Part shown: positions 1 through 50,650 of the stretch, one piece after another
Numbering within the stretch: the first letter of the stretch is position 1
Layout: each line of letters begins with the position of its first letter
NCBI RefSeq assembly: GCF_037893015.1
Contig: NC_133663.1
Location: 558,001 to 622,000 of the forward strand
Direction of reading: 5' to 3'
Length of the DNA stretch: 64,000 nucleotides
DNA from: Macrotis lagotis
Taxonomy: Eukaryota; Chordata; Mammalia; Peramelemorphia; Peramelidae
Notes under the pieces: model-generated
Database searches by the model: none
Seen by the model: the letters and a program-made list of their open reading frames with translations, nothing else
Told to the model about the DNA's origin: nothing
Position numbers and translations under genes: made by a program

Positions 1-839
1 CTTAGAGTCCACAGATTTTTGCAGGTCTCCTCCTCCAGGCTGCCTTGAATTTCTCCAAGTTTGGGTGCATTTTATTTTTTTTTACAACTGCATTATCTTG
101 TATAGAGCACATATGTACATATAATGTCTCTCCCTCTACTCCCTCCCCCCAAAGGAATGTCACATCCGTGGAGGTGGGACTTCTTTTTGCTTTCTCTCAA
201 CATCCTGGATTTTGAACTCAAGTCCTGGTCCATCCAGGATACCAAAGAAACATTGGTTGGATTGGATTCCATCCAGTTGACTGAAACACTATACTTTGGT
301 CTGATTAGGTAAGATGGCAGAAGCTGCTGAGAATTCAGGCAGAAAACACTCCCAAGGCTTTCCCCTCCCTTCCCCTCTGCTCTCTGGTCTCCTCTCTGAT
401 CTCCTCCCTCCCTCCCTGCTCATCCCATGAATACAGATTCTGGGTGCTGGGCAATCACAGGCCAACAGGTTGGGCTGCCATGCTGAGTAGCCTTAGGGTG
501 TCCCTGCACAGGAGGCTGTACAGGGTCTTTTCTTCTTGGCTTTCCCCTCAGAGGAGGAAGGGATTTGACTGGGGTGGTGGTGGTGGGGGAAGACTTTCTA
601 AGAACTTTCCCAATTCAATTGCTGATGAATGTAATCTGCATCTAGGCCTAGCCCAGAGCTGGGAGAAGCCCACAAAAAGCCCAGGGGAGAGGAGCTGGAA
701 TTATGCCCAGCACTAAGGCCCAACTTTTCTGTCCTTGCCATAGATACCATTTGGAAGGAACCAAGAATTTGACCATAAGATAGACAGCTGCGGGAACTTT
801 TAGAGAGCTCCTCTAGTGGTACCACTTTTCATTTCCCCG
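1..839. other. Upstream intergenic DNA, no feature recognised
   Basis: Non-repetitive by eye, with pyrimidine-rich patches (about 360-420). Short open frames on both strands have no recognisable protein features. Confidence 0.5.
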
Positions 840-1017
840 GGGGGGCGGGGAGGGAGAAACAGAGATATAGACAGGCAGTGACAGAAGGATAGAGATGGAG
901 GTGGTGGGAGAGGCAGAGAGAAAGCCAGAGACACAGAGAGGGAGACAGAGACAAAAACAGTGAAACAGAGAAAGGAGAGAGACAGACAGAGATGGAAAAG
1001 AAACAGACAGAGATGGG

Positions 1018-1067
<50 letters not shown>

Positions 1068-1265
1068 GAGACATAAAGATAGGGGAAAGAGAGATAGACA
1101 GAGAAACAGAGACAGAGATGGAGGAGAGAGGGACAGAGAGAGACAGTGAAACAGAAAGGAGTGAGAGATGGAGAAGAAACAGAGAGACATAGAGATAGAG
1201 ACAGAGCTACAGAGAGAGACACAAAGTTGGGGGGGGGGAGAGAAAGACAGGGAGACAAAGAGAGA
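840..1265. repeat. GA-rich microsatellite with pure (GA)n core
   Basis: Purine-rich on the + strand throughout. A pure (GA)n run of about 40 bp lies at 1023-1063, flanked by degenerate gacaga/gagaga units. Open frames on both strands here only translate the repeat. Confidence 0.9.
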
Positions 1266-2890
1266 TTTTGAATATTAGCATGTAAGGGACTTTAGAGCTG
1301 AAGCTCATGGCTGGAGAAGCACCCAAGGTCACCCAGCCTTGGGGTCCTGCTTCCCAGGCCTGGTCCCCTCTATTCCTGCCCACCCACCTGCAACCCAGCA
1401 CTGCAGAGAACAAAGCTCTGGCCAGGGCGGGGGCTCAGGCCTGTCCTCTGTTTCACTTCACTAGTTTGGAGCAACACAACTGAACCAGGCAACAGGGGTG
1501 TGGTTTCGCATTAGTAGATATTACCTCTTGTCTGTCCTGTCCCTTTAATTTATTTCATTAATTCATCCATCCACAAAGGTTGTATGTCTCCTCCCCCAGA
1601 CAGGTCCTGGCAGTCTCGGAACCTCCTCTCATAAAAAAGTGACTTCTTGGGGTGGGGTCTGTGTCCCCAGGAAGGAGACACAGAAAGTCTGCCTTAGGCT
1701 GGAGCTGTGGTCCCTGGGGACATTCTGGGCTCAGCTCTAGCTTTACAATCCAAGTCTTCAGGGTTGCTCTGGTCCAGGCTGTCCTGCCAAAACTTCTTTC
1801 ATTTCGCCATGGGTTGTGGAGGAAGGATAGGAAGTGAGTGGATCAACTCCTCATCTCTTCCTCCCCCCCTGAAGTCCCATGCCCTGGCCATGAGTCTAAA
1901 TTTGGGCCAGAAAAGCAGCCGATGCTGTCCATTTGGGCTAAACTCTGCCCAGGCAGACTGGCTGGTCAAGGTGACAGGGTTAAGGGGTTAACTTAGTAGC
2001 AGCTTCTCTGTGGATCTGCCCAGCCCGTGGAAGGGAGAGTGGACAAGAAGGAGTGACATTGTCACTCGAGAGGATTCCTGAGCCAGCCAAAGCGTCATTT
2101 TCTAGGAGGTGAGAGGCAAGAACCCAAGGTTATATGTTAAAAGTCTGGAATGGTTTTTTAAGGCTCCTGCCTCTGGATCCAAATGGATCATTTAACCAAT
2201 GACAAAAACAACCCTGAGGGCCTGAGTAACTGTACTAGAGTTATACAGCTAACAGGCAGCAGACAGAGGTTCATATCCAGCCCAGGTCAAATCTAAGCAA
2301 GAACAGAGTCACAACCCTCGTGCTCATCTCTCCTTAAATAAATGAACAAAGCATGGCTCCCAAGCAAGATGACTGGAGGTTCCAATGAAATGTAATCATA
2401 TACCTAATGACATGGGTATCACTGAGCCTTGATGGATGGGCTCCATATCTGGGCTGTCTCTAGAACAGTATATGCTTTATTCAATTAAGTAATCAGAGCC
2501 GTGAAGCTGGTAGCAGTCTAGGGGATCCAATGTATCAGCCCTTTCTGTTCCCTCTGCCCTCTGAGAAGGGTACTGTGCTAGTAAATGTTTAACAGCTCAT
2601 GCTCCAGAAAAAAACAGTAAATTTAATTTGAAATATTAACATGATCATTCTCTTAAGTCTAGACAATCAATGAAAATGCATAAAGCTTCCATTTGCTAAT
2701 TTTTGAGGTTCACACTTGAACATTTCACCATCGACTCTCTGTAGTCTGAATAAGGAACAATCTCATAAGCCAGTTGACTGACTCCCCTGTGGCCTTTTCT
2801 TTTTCAAACCCAAAGCTGGAAATTGAAGTTGACACACCTTGTTACTCCAGCTAGCTCACTTTTGGCCTAGGTAAAACCTTATGGCCCATT
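1266..2890. other. Intergenic DNA, nothing firm
   Basis: No gene recognised. A MIR-like patch may lie near 2165-2300 (tacagctaacaggcag context). The rest is mixed unique-looking sequence. Confidence 0.4.
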
Positions 2891-2904
2891 TCTTTCAATT
2901 AATC

Positions 2905-3160
2905 AGGTGAACATTTATTAAACACCTACATCTGCCAAGCTCTGTGCTAAAAAGACAGTCCTTGCTCTCAAGACACTTATGATCTAATGGAGGAGACAGA
3001 ATGCAAATAGATATATACAACCAAGTTTCCTATGGGACAAATAGAAGATCTTTAAGAGAGGGGAGGCACTAGAATTAAGAGGGACTTCCTTTAAACTCTA
3101 GGATTAGAGCTGGCACCTAAAAGAAGCAGGCAAGTCTGTAGATGAAGTTAAAAAGAGAAA
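2905..3160. repeat. Ancient interspersed repeat fragment
   Basis: Carries the common mammalian repeat text 'aacatttattaaacaccta ... ctctgtgctaaaaa ... ccttgctctcaagacactta'. Similar fragments occur near 19465, 24410, 40845 and 51480 in this window. I do not assign a family. Confidence 0.5.
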
Positions 3161-3204
3161 CTATTACACAGGCATGGAGGCTGGCCAGAGGAAGTTTTTA
3201 TTGT

Positions 3205-3428
3205 TTGGTCATGTCTACCTGTGACCCCATTTGGGATTTACTTGGCAAAGATACTAGAGTGATTACCATTTCCTTCTCCATCTCATTTTGCAGATGAGGA
3301 AACTGAAGCAAACAGGGTGAAATGATTTACTCTGGTTAATACAGCTAATAAGTGTATGAGATCAAATTTGGCGTCAGGTCTTTCTGACTCCAGGCCTGGT
3401 GCTCTATCCACTATGCCATCTAACTGTG
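3205..3428 (-). mobile_element. Marsupial tRNA-derived SINE (second type), antisense
   Basis: Contains 'tgaccccatttgggattta', 'ttggcaaagatactagagtg', 'cagatgaggaaactgaagca' and ends near 'gctctatccactatgccatc'. On the minus strand the order is tRNA-like head, core, tail. Copies of the same type are at 12372 and 35388. Confidence 0.75.
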
Positions 3429-3479
3429 GTCAGAGAAAATACCTGGAAGCAAGAGATGGAGTGTCTTGTTTGTGGATCA

Positions 3480-4720
3480 CCCAGGAGGTCAGTGTCATTG
3501 GATCAAAGAGAATGAGGTGGGAAGTAAGAAGTCTGGAAAGGTAATAAGTTATGAGAGGCTTTGAATGACAAACCAACCATCTTGTATTTGATCCTGGAGG
3601 TGACAAAGAGACACAGAAATTACTGAGAAAGGACTGATAGGGTCAGACCTGCACTTTAGGAAAATCCCCTCAAGTGGTTGAATGGAGGATGGACTGGGAT
3701 GGGGAGATATTGGAGGCAGGCAGACCCCCAGCAGCTATTTCAATGGTCCAGGTGGGAGGTGATGGGAGCTTGCATCAGTGTTGGGGTAGGGTCAGAAGAG
3801 AGAAGGGGGTGTATTAGAGAGATGCTGCAATATTTTGCACTTTTGCAAAGATGAAACCAACAGATCTTGGTATCATATTAGCTATGAGGGTGAGAGAGAG
3901 TGAGGAGTCCAGGATGACTCTAGATTGGGATGGTCTGAGGGAATGGTTTTGCCCTCTAACATGATAGTACTCTCTTTCCAATAGGGAAGGTGTTGGGGGA
4001 AGCATTTAGGAGGAAATTTAATGAGTTCTGTTTGGGATCTGTCTAGCTTAAGATGTCTACTGGACATCCAGTTTGAAGTGTCTGAAAGGCAACTGGAGAT
4101 GTGAGTTTGGAAGTTAGCAAAGAGATTGAGATAAGTAGATTGAAAATCATGAGACTAAAGATGATCATTCAATCTATGGGGACTGATTATATCACCAAGT
4201 GAAATGGAATGGAGGGAAAAGAGGAGAGGGTCCAGGACAGAACCCTGCGGGTCACCTAAGGTTAGTGGGCATGATCTGGAGAAGGATCCAGCAAAGAAGA
4301 CTGAGAAATCACCAGGTAGGAGGAGAACCAGGAGAAAAGAGTGTCTTGAAAGAAGAGAGTATCAACGGAGAGAGTGACCAGCAAGGCTGCAGAGAGGTCA
4401 AGGAGAATGATGATAGAAGCCAGGCATTAGTTTGGGCATTAACATCTTTGGTGGCTTTGGAGAGAGGAGTTTCATTGGGTTAGAGTTAGAGTGGGGAGGC
4501 ATGAGGCCAGAAGCTGGATTGGAAGGGGTTAGAGATGAGAACTTTCAAGGAGTTTAGTAACAAAGAACAGATGAGAAATAGGACAATAGTGGAATGGCGG
4601 AATCAAGTAAGGGTTTTTTCAAGATGGAGGAGGCATATGCACATTTGTAAGCAGTAGGAATGAACCGGTAGAGAGGAAGAGATTAAAAATAAGTGATAGA
4701 GATGACTTTTTTATGGAGTT
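3480..4720 (-). mobile_element. L2 LINE, antisense, decayed reverse-transcriptase region
   Basis: Long stretch matching the L2 (CR1-clade) ORF in antisense. Minus-strand frames still show L2-like segments: SSRHLKLDRSQTELIKFPP at about 4065-4009 and VILDSSLSLT near 3910. On the plus strand the text 'ggacatccagtttgaagtg' and 'cagctatttcaatggtcca' is typical. Multiple stops and frameshifts; not functional. Confidence 0.8.
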
Positions 4721-5075
4721 TATTTTAGAAAAAAAAGGTTATTAATAAAATCACAATAGCTCAAGGCCCCCAATTAAGAGAACTGTTAATGTTCTGGCAG
4801 AGGTTTAGCTCTTTACCCTAATTTAATTTCATTTTCATCTCTGGCCAACCCCTACCTTCTTTATGTTTGAGGTAAAGATCAGCATACAGAAAATGTTTAA
4901 TTTGGAGAAGTGAGCAGAATGTTCTAGTACCTGGATATACCATAATTGGATAGACAGGGGTTGGGGAAGTAGGCAAAGAACCTATATTCTTTTGGGGGGA
5001 ACTTCTCAATCCTTGCTAAGGATCTTATCCTTTTGTCAGAATCAGTAGCTTCAGCTTAAGCCCTCAGTTGTGAGA
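4721..5075. other. Intergenic DNA, no feature recognised
   Basis: AT-rich at the start (aaaaaaaagg, aataaaatc). No coding or repeat family recognised. Confidence 0.4.
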
Positions 5076-5079
5076 TCTC

Positions 5080-5215
5080 TGTGGCCCCCCTTAATCTCTC
5101 TTTCCTCTGTCACCTCCTCCAGGCTACCTTTCCTGATTGCCTCAACTTTGAGCTCACTTTCTTTTTCATTTTCTCCTTTTGGTTATGGTCACTACCCTAG
5201 AAATTTTTTTCCATT
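5080..5215 (+). mobile_element. L2 3'-region fragment
   Basis: Text such as 'cacctcctccaggctacctt' and 'tcctgattgcctcaacttt' resembles the L2 3' end ('gccacctcctccaggaagcc'). A second small L2-like patch is at 5915-5975 ('ctcctgctcaaagttctcaa'). Fragmentary. Confidence 0.45.
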
Positions 5216-5289
5216 TCTACTCATCTCCCTGTGGCTGCTGCTTGTCCTGAAGATGTTTCTTTAGTGGGGAATGAGGAGAAAAGGAATCA

Positions 5290-5418
5290 GGACTTTTTGA
5301 GTGCCTACTGTATAGCAAACATTGTGCTAAGTGCTTTACAAATATCATTGTTTGATCCTCACAGTGGCCCTGGGAATGCTAATAATTATTGGGAGACTTG
5401 TTATCATCAATCCCCTTT
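5290..5418 (-). mobile_element. MIR SINE, left part (split by insertion)
   Basis: 'tttgagtgcctactgtatag', 'gtgctaagtgctttacaaa' and 'cctcacagtggccctgggaa' are MIR antisense text. The element resumes at about 5770. Confidence 0.7.
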
Positions 5419-5769
5419 TTTTCTTTTTGATATTTTATTTCATTTTCCATTTACATGTTATGAAAGTTTTTCAACATTCATCTACTTGCATATTTGTAGG
5501 TTACATCATAGGTTCTTCCATCTGCCCTTCCCACTCCTTCCCCAATTTAATGAACATGTATGTGTATATTTATGTTTAACATGTTTACATATTAGTCATT
5601 TTCTGTATGAGGACTTAGGACAAAGGGAAAAGAAAGAAAACCATGGAACAGGAAGGAAAACCATAAAAGATGTTTAAAAAGTAAACATAGTGTTCATTCA
5701 GATTGTTTTTGTTTTGTTTTCTTAGACTAGATGTGGATGGCATTGTCCATAACAGGTCTCCCAGGGATT
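5419..5769. mobile_element. Retroelement fragment inserted in a MIR
   Basis: About 350 bp of AT-rich sequence ('ccatttacatgttatgaaag', 'gatgtggatggcattgtcca') separating two halves of one MIR. The flanks aatccccttt (5409-5418) and aacccccttt (5770-5779) look like a target-site duplication with one difference. It resembles a common marsupial LINE-associated sequence; family not named. Confidence 0.55.
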
Positions 5770-5895
5770 AACCCCCTTTATACAGTTGAGGAAATGTAGG
5801 CAAGCATAAATTAGGGGACTTGCCCAAGGTCACACATCTAAAAAAGTCTTAGTCCAACTTTGAACTTGGATTTCCTGACTCCAGACCCAACAAGT
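5770..5895 (-). mobile_element. MIR SINE, right part
   Basis: 'cagttgaggaaatgtaggca', 'gacttgcccaaggtcacaca' and 'tggatttcctgactccagac' continue the MIR begun at 5290. Confidence 0.7.
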
Positions 5896-5975
5896 AAGAG
5901 TTCCTGGATAAAACTCAAAGTCATCCTCCTGCTCAAAGTTCTCAATTGCCCCAAAGTGCTTTCAGGATTTCTATG

Positions 5976-7000
5976 GGCTGGGTGCCTCTGAACTGAAAAT
6001 CCTAGAATGACATTTGGTTCTTTAGCCTCTATTACAATAGGGAGATGTAGTTATATGAAGAAATCAATTAGAGAGGAAAAGTAAGTTTAGGAGAATCAGG
6101 GTGAAGGCCAATGAAGGGAGAAACAGAAGTAACTTTTGTCAGTAGAATATAAATAGAGACGATCTGGACATGGGGAATTAGAGGAGGGGTTTGGGAAATA
6201 TAACACTCCTCCTGCCCTGACCCCTTGGCATAGAGGCATTATAAAGTAGTGGTGGGAGACTTCAGTTATTTTGACATTTACTAGCGGCCCCCCTTTGTCT
6301 GTCTAAACCAGAACAGCTCATAACTCCTTGTCTTACTTCACTGATAACCACAACCAGAGGAACCAACCAGGAAAGATTCTGTTCTGGATCTGATTCCCAC
6401 CAGTGGAGCTGGGTGAGAATTGCTTAGTGGGCTAGAAATGAAGACAAACCTGGGATGTATGTATGGGGGTGGGGGGGGCTCCTTCTTCCTAATAGGGTTT
6501 CTAATGTGCCCTACATTTAGGAAGATCAGATCCCACAGGGTTACAAGGAAGAACAGGCAGGATCCCATGAATTTAAACTCTATAGAAGTCACTGGGATGG
6601 GCAGCTCTAACAAATGAAATTATGAAGTCAAGGAAGGAAATGTTTAATGATGAGGAAAAATGGGTCTTTCCAAAGAAACTGATGTGGATGCCTAGGGAAC
6701 TCTCTAATTTACATTAAATGGCCACACACACACATACACAGACACAGACAGACACATAGACATACACAAAGGAACAGAAATAGAAACAAGGCTGTTTAAT
6801 GACTTTAGATGAATGCATCTAAGGGGTTGCTCCCTATTTACGTTTATCTGGACATGGAAGATGGGTTTTGCTGGCCTGTGCCTTCCACAGTTAAGACCAG
6901 GGGAAGTGAAGGAAGTTTGCTGTAGGATTTGACTCTGGCTGAGGAAACAGGAAGGTGCTTGTAGTCAAGAATCCCCAGTGGACCTAGAGTAAGGCATCCT
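5976..7000. other. Intergenic DNA with a short CA patch
   Basis: No gene recognised. A short degenerate CA repeat lies at about 6722-6770 and a G-rich patch at 6465-6480. Confidence 0.4.
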
Positions 7001-7099
7001 TGGTGAAACAGCCCTGCTCCCACCCATCTTGGAGCTCAGGTCACTTTGTCTCAAGAGGTCTCTTTGTCTACTGGGTCTATGGATCAATGGACATTTTTG

Positions 7100-8765
7100 T
7101 TATTCCTTTTCCCTTTGAGGAGGACTTGTGCTGGCTTTGGAACAGGATTTTGATGCATCTCCACCGTGTTTGCAATACTGTGTGGAATCATTGTTGGCCT
7201 CCGTGTCTACCCCCTCGTCATCCTCTGTGTCGACTTGGGCTGAGGCAGGGGTGTTTTTCCCTAATCTCTGCCTTTCCTTCAAATCTGCACCTGAGCTAGC
7301 AGTGGTCATCAGAGAAGGAGAATTGGTGCTCCTGGCCAGGTTTTCTTTTATATAACGGGTAACAAATTATGTGGGGAGGAGAGTGAGCAAAGAGAGAGGA
7401 AGGCCTGGAGGTGACCCCCAGCAGAGGAGGAGGAAGGCCATCCCAGGCATCTCTCAGTTCTTGGGCAGTCTAGGGTCATTGTTCCCTCTGTCCAGTAGAG
7501 CAGTGTCCTATCAGCAGCCATTAGAAGCTGCTGCCTGTCACCCTTTCAGGAGAATGGAGTGAGCAGCATAAATCTAGAAACCCAACATCATGATCAGTCT
7601 TGGCTTCTTTCATGGTGCCAATATGGAGAAGAAACCCCAACCTAGTGAATCCTCAAACCAACACTTTTCAACTCTGAAGTCCATCCCAGAAGTCCAGCTT
7701 CAAAATGAACCACGACCTGGTGGACTCTGGCATCACTGTCCAATAGCAGCCCTTTTAGAGAGTATTGTGGTATGATTTGGCAGGTTACTCCCAGGGCCAT
7801 TAGCAAAGTGCAAGTCCACAGGTACCAGACCCAGTTAAGAAAATAGACATGCCAGGATACCCTCTCATTCTGAGTCCTTCCTGAGGTGTCCAGAAGGAGA
7901 TGGTCCTCTGCCCTAAGCCCAATTGGTAGCTCTCAGTTGTAGAATTGCAGAATGCGAAGCCTCCTGAAGATTCTGGACCCACTCCTAGAGCAGCCCATTG
8001 GGTTTACCTCCCTTATTTAACAGATGAGGAAATGGAGGTACAGAGAGACCAAGTAACCTGCCCAGAATCACTCAGTATCTGAGTTAGGATCTGAACTCAT
8101 ATCTTTCTTACCTTAAGTCCAACATCTGTCCACCATTCCTCAGGTACTGTCTCACCCACCCTCAAACTTCCTTCTCACCTGGAACCATCCCCCGTAGTCT
8201 TCTAAGCCTGGACCACACCTCCACCATTTTTCCCACGAGTGAACTTCTGTGAAGATCTCCATTTTGGGAGGGATCCAGAATGGACAACATTCAGTTCCCC
8301 TTCTGACTGTACTGCTTCTGACTTGGATGATTTTGAGGCTGGTTCCTTCTCTCCATTCTGTTGGGGCTGCAGTAGCCTGGGGGCACACACTTTTGGGGGT
8401 ACAATTCCATAAGCCTTTGCTCAGACTGGTCTGAGAATGAGGATAGCCCTCAGATATCTAAGATACCTGCTGCAGGTAGGAAGGCAAGACCATCATCTCC
8501 ACCTCCTGAAACCACTGGTCCCTAGCATCCTGTTAGGCCTGTGGTAGAACTGTCTGGGAAGGTATTGGGGCTACCTAAGTAGGGTCCTGGGGTCCCTGGA
8601 GGAGGGCAAAGAGACAGCTCTGTCTCTCTAAGGACACAGGCTGTGGATGTTGGAAGGCTTGGTGTTTCACATGGGCTTTGGGGTCTAGTTCTTCCTCTTC
8701 ATCATCTGACATTTCTGGAGCAATGCATTTGCATTTTCTGGATTCTCAGGTCCTTCCCATTCCAC
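7100..8765 (-). pseudogene. Possible decayed retrocopy or gene relic (unidentified)
   Basis: The minus strand has several short frames that read like ordinary soluble protein, not like repeat translation. One near 8720 reads MSDDEEEELDPKAHVKH; one at about 8370-8290 holds PQQNGEKEPASKSSKSEA; one at 7309-7100 holds VDTEDDEGVDTEANND. They are in different frames with stops between them, and a MIR interrupts the segment at 8000-8145. No parent protein was recognised, and no splice sites or poly(A) tail were seen. It could be chance composition. Confidence 0.2.
8000..8145 (-). mobile_element. MIR SINE, antisense
   Basis: 'ttaacagatgaggaaatgga', 'accaagtaacctgcccagaa' and 'gaggatctgaactcatat'-like text identify a MIR core on the minus strand. 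Confidence 0.7.
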
Positions 8766-9032
8766 TATTTTATTATTCCAGGTCTAGGGGAAATCATTTT
8801 TTAATTGTCCATCCATTTTTCCTTCACCTTTTCCCTTAATATGCCCCACTTTCCTCCCTTTGGGAGATCTGAGATGTCCTGGACTGGGAAGAGGATGGGA
8901 AGCTTTCCTGTCCTAGGGTTTTCCGAGAACCCCACTTGTTCTCTTCATTCCCATCAGGGAGGTGGAGGGGAGCGGGTTGTGGAAGGGTTGGGGTTCTGCC
9001 TTCTGGAACACTGGCATGGCCCAGGAGAGAAC

Positions 9033-9034
<2 letters not shown>

Positions 9035-9089
<55 letters not shown>
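9035..9089. repeat. (GA)n microsatellite
   Basis: 55 bp of pure GA dinucleotide, about 0.3 kb before the CpG-rich segment upstream of WSCD1. All long open frames over it simply translate RE or LS repeats. Confidence 0.95.
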
Positions 9090-9091
<2 letters not shown>

Positions 9092-9359
9092 GGACAGATG
9101 GGACAGATGCTTTTGGCCGGTTATTTCCTCCGCTGCCAGGAGATGACCCAGGTAGGCTTGAACCCTCTCTCCTTCCCTCCCTCCCTCCATGATTCTCTCC
9201 CTTTCTCTCTGTAGTTCTAACATGATCAGAGAGCCCTCTAAGGACGCGAGTCTCCCCAGGGCACATGATGATTTCCCATGTTTAACAGGGAAGTTCAGGA
9301 GATCTGGGGGGAGGGCATCTGCCCCCCTCCCCCCTGTCTTCTTGGGTCCACATTTGCAG

Positions 9360-9900
9360 GCAGGCTAGGGGCTGCCCACGTGAGTGGCACAGAGGAACGA
9401 TTGACCGGGAGACTGTGGGGGGGGGGGGCTCTGGCCTAGCCCCAGCTCTCATTAGTTACTGGCCGAAGGGTTAGTCCCAGCTCACAGGATCTTTTCTTCC
9501 TGGGACAATCCCCCGGCCTGTGCAGGGCGGCCTTCCTCCGGGCCCAGCCAAGGCGGAAGGCAGCTGAAGAGGCATCTGCCAGCCTCCTCAGAGGATGCCC
9601 AGCCTCTGCAGCCAGAGGGTGGCGCTCTGCCCTTCTCCCCACAGCCTCGTCCTCATTTGAATACAGGTGCACTGCCCGGGCTTCTCAGCCCCCACCCCAT
9701 CTAGGGAAGGAGGAGGGCCCAGCCCCAGCCCCTCATCGCTCTCCTTCCTTTCCTGTCTCCTGGGCCCCAGCTACATCCAAAGTCAAAGCAAGGCCAGATG
9801 GCTTGGTTGTCTTGGCAACAGCCCCTTTGGGCCGCCCCGGAGTCTGGGGCCTGCCCCCTGCCCTCCCCGGGTCCCAGCCTCTGCTGCTTCTGAGACTTTC
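9360..9900 (+). promoter_or_regulatory. Moderately CpG-rich segment upstream of WSCD1, candidate promoter region
   Basis: GC-rich stretch with scattered CpGs, an E-box-like cacgtg near 9378, a G12 run ending at 9428 and no TATA box that I can see. Its position just before the first coding exon and after a GA array suggests a promoter or alternative first exon. The evidence is composition and position only; WSCD1 often has a distant non-coding first exon, which may lie elsewhere or outside the window. Confidence 0.25.
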
Positions 9901-9915
9901 TCTTTGCCCTTCCAG

Positions 9916-50099
<40,184 letters not shown>

Positions 50100-50413
50100 T
50101 GGACCCGTCCTGCTCCCAATGGGCTGATGCTCACGTGCAGAAGCACACAGGACCACACTCGTACCCTGCACACTCTCCCACAGACACACACCTGCAGTGC
50201 ACTCACATGCTGTCACCCGAATTCTTTCACCTACACACAAACATGCCCATGCACCCTTTCTCACCTCACAGTACACACACACTTACTCACACACTCACTC
50301 ACTTCCTCTTTCTCTCCCACTCTCATACTCAGACTTACACATGCACACACTCACAGATATACACTTGCATGGTCTCCCACAATTCACACATCCACAATAT
50401 GCAATCACACACA

Positions 50414-50455
<42 letters not shown>

Positions 50456-50594
50456 CTGTCTCTCCCCTCCCTCACAGGACACATGTATATACTCACACTT
50501 ACACACACACACACACACACACACATTCATACTTACACATGCACACACTCACAGATACACATTTGCATGCCCTTCCACAATTCGCACATTCAAA

Positions 50595-50641
<47 letters not shown>

Positions 50642-50650
50642 GAGGCTTTG
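50100..50650 (+). repeat. Start of WSCD1 3' UTR: CA-rich microsatellite block
   Basis: About 40 bp after the stop codon the transcript enters a CA-rich block of roughly 500 bp, with pure (CA)n at about 50412-50451, 50498-50523 and 50594-50639, separated by imperfect acacact/cacatg units. Such tracts in mRNA can bind hnRNP L-type proteins (general knowledge). No AATAAA was found between 50100 and about 55135, so the 3' end is not placed. The long open frame here is a product of the repeat. Confidence 0.8.

Noticed and set aside
800..1258. 152-codon Ser/Leu-rich minus-strand frame
   Set aside because: It is only the translation of the GA/CT microsatellite.
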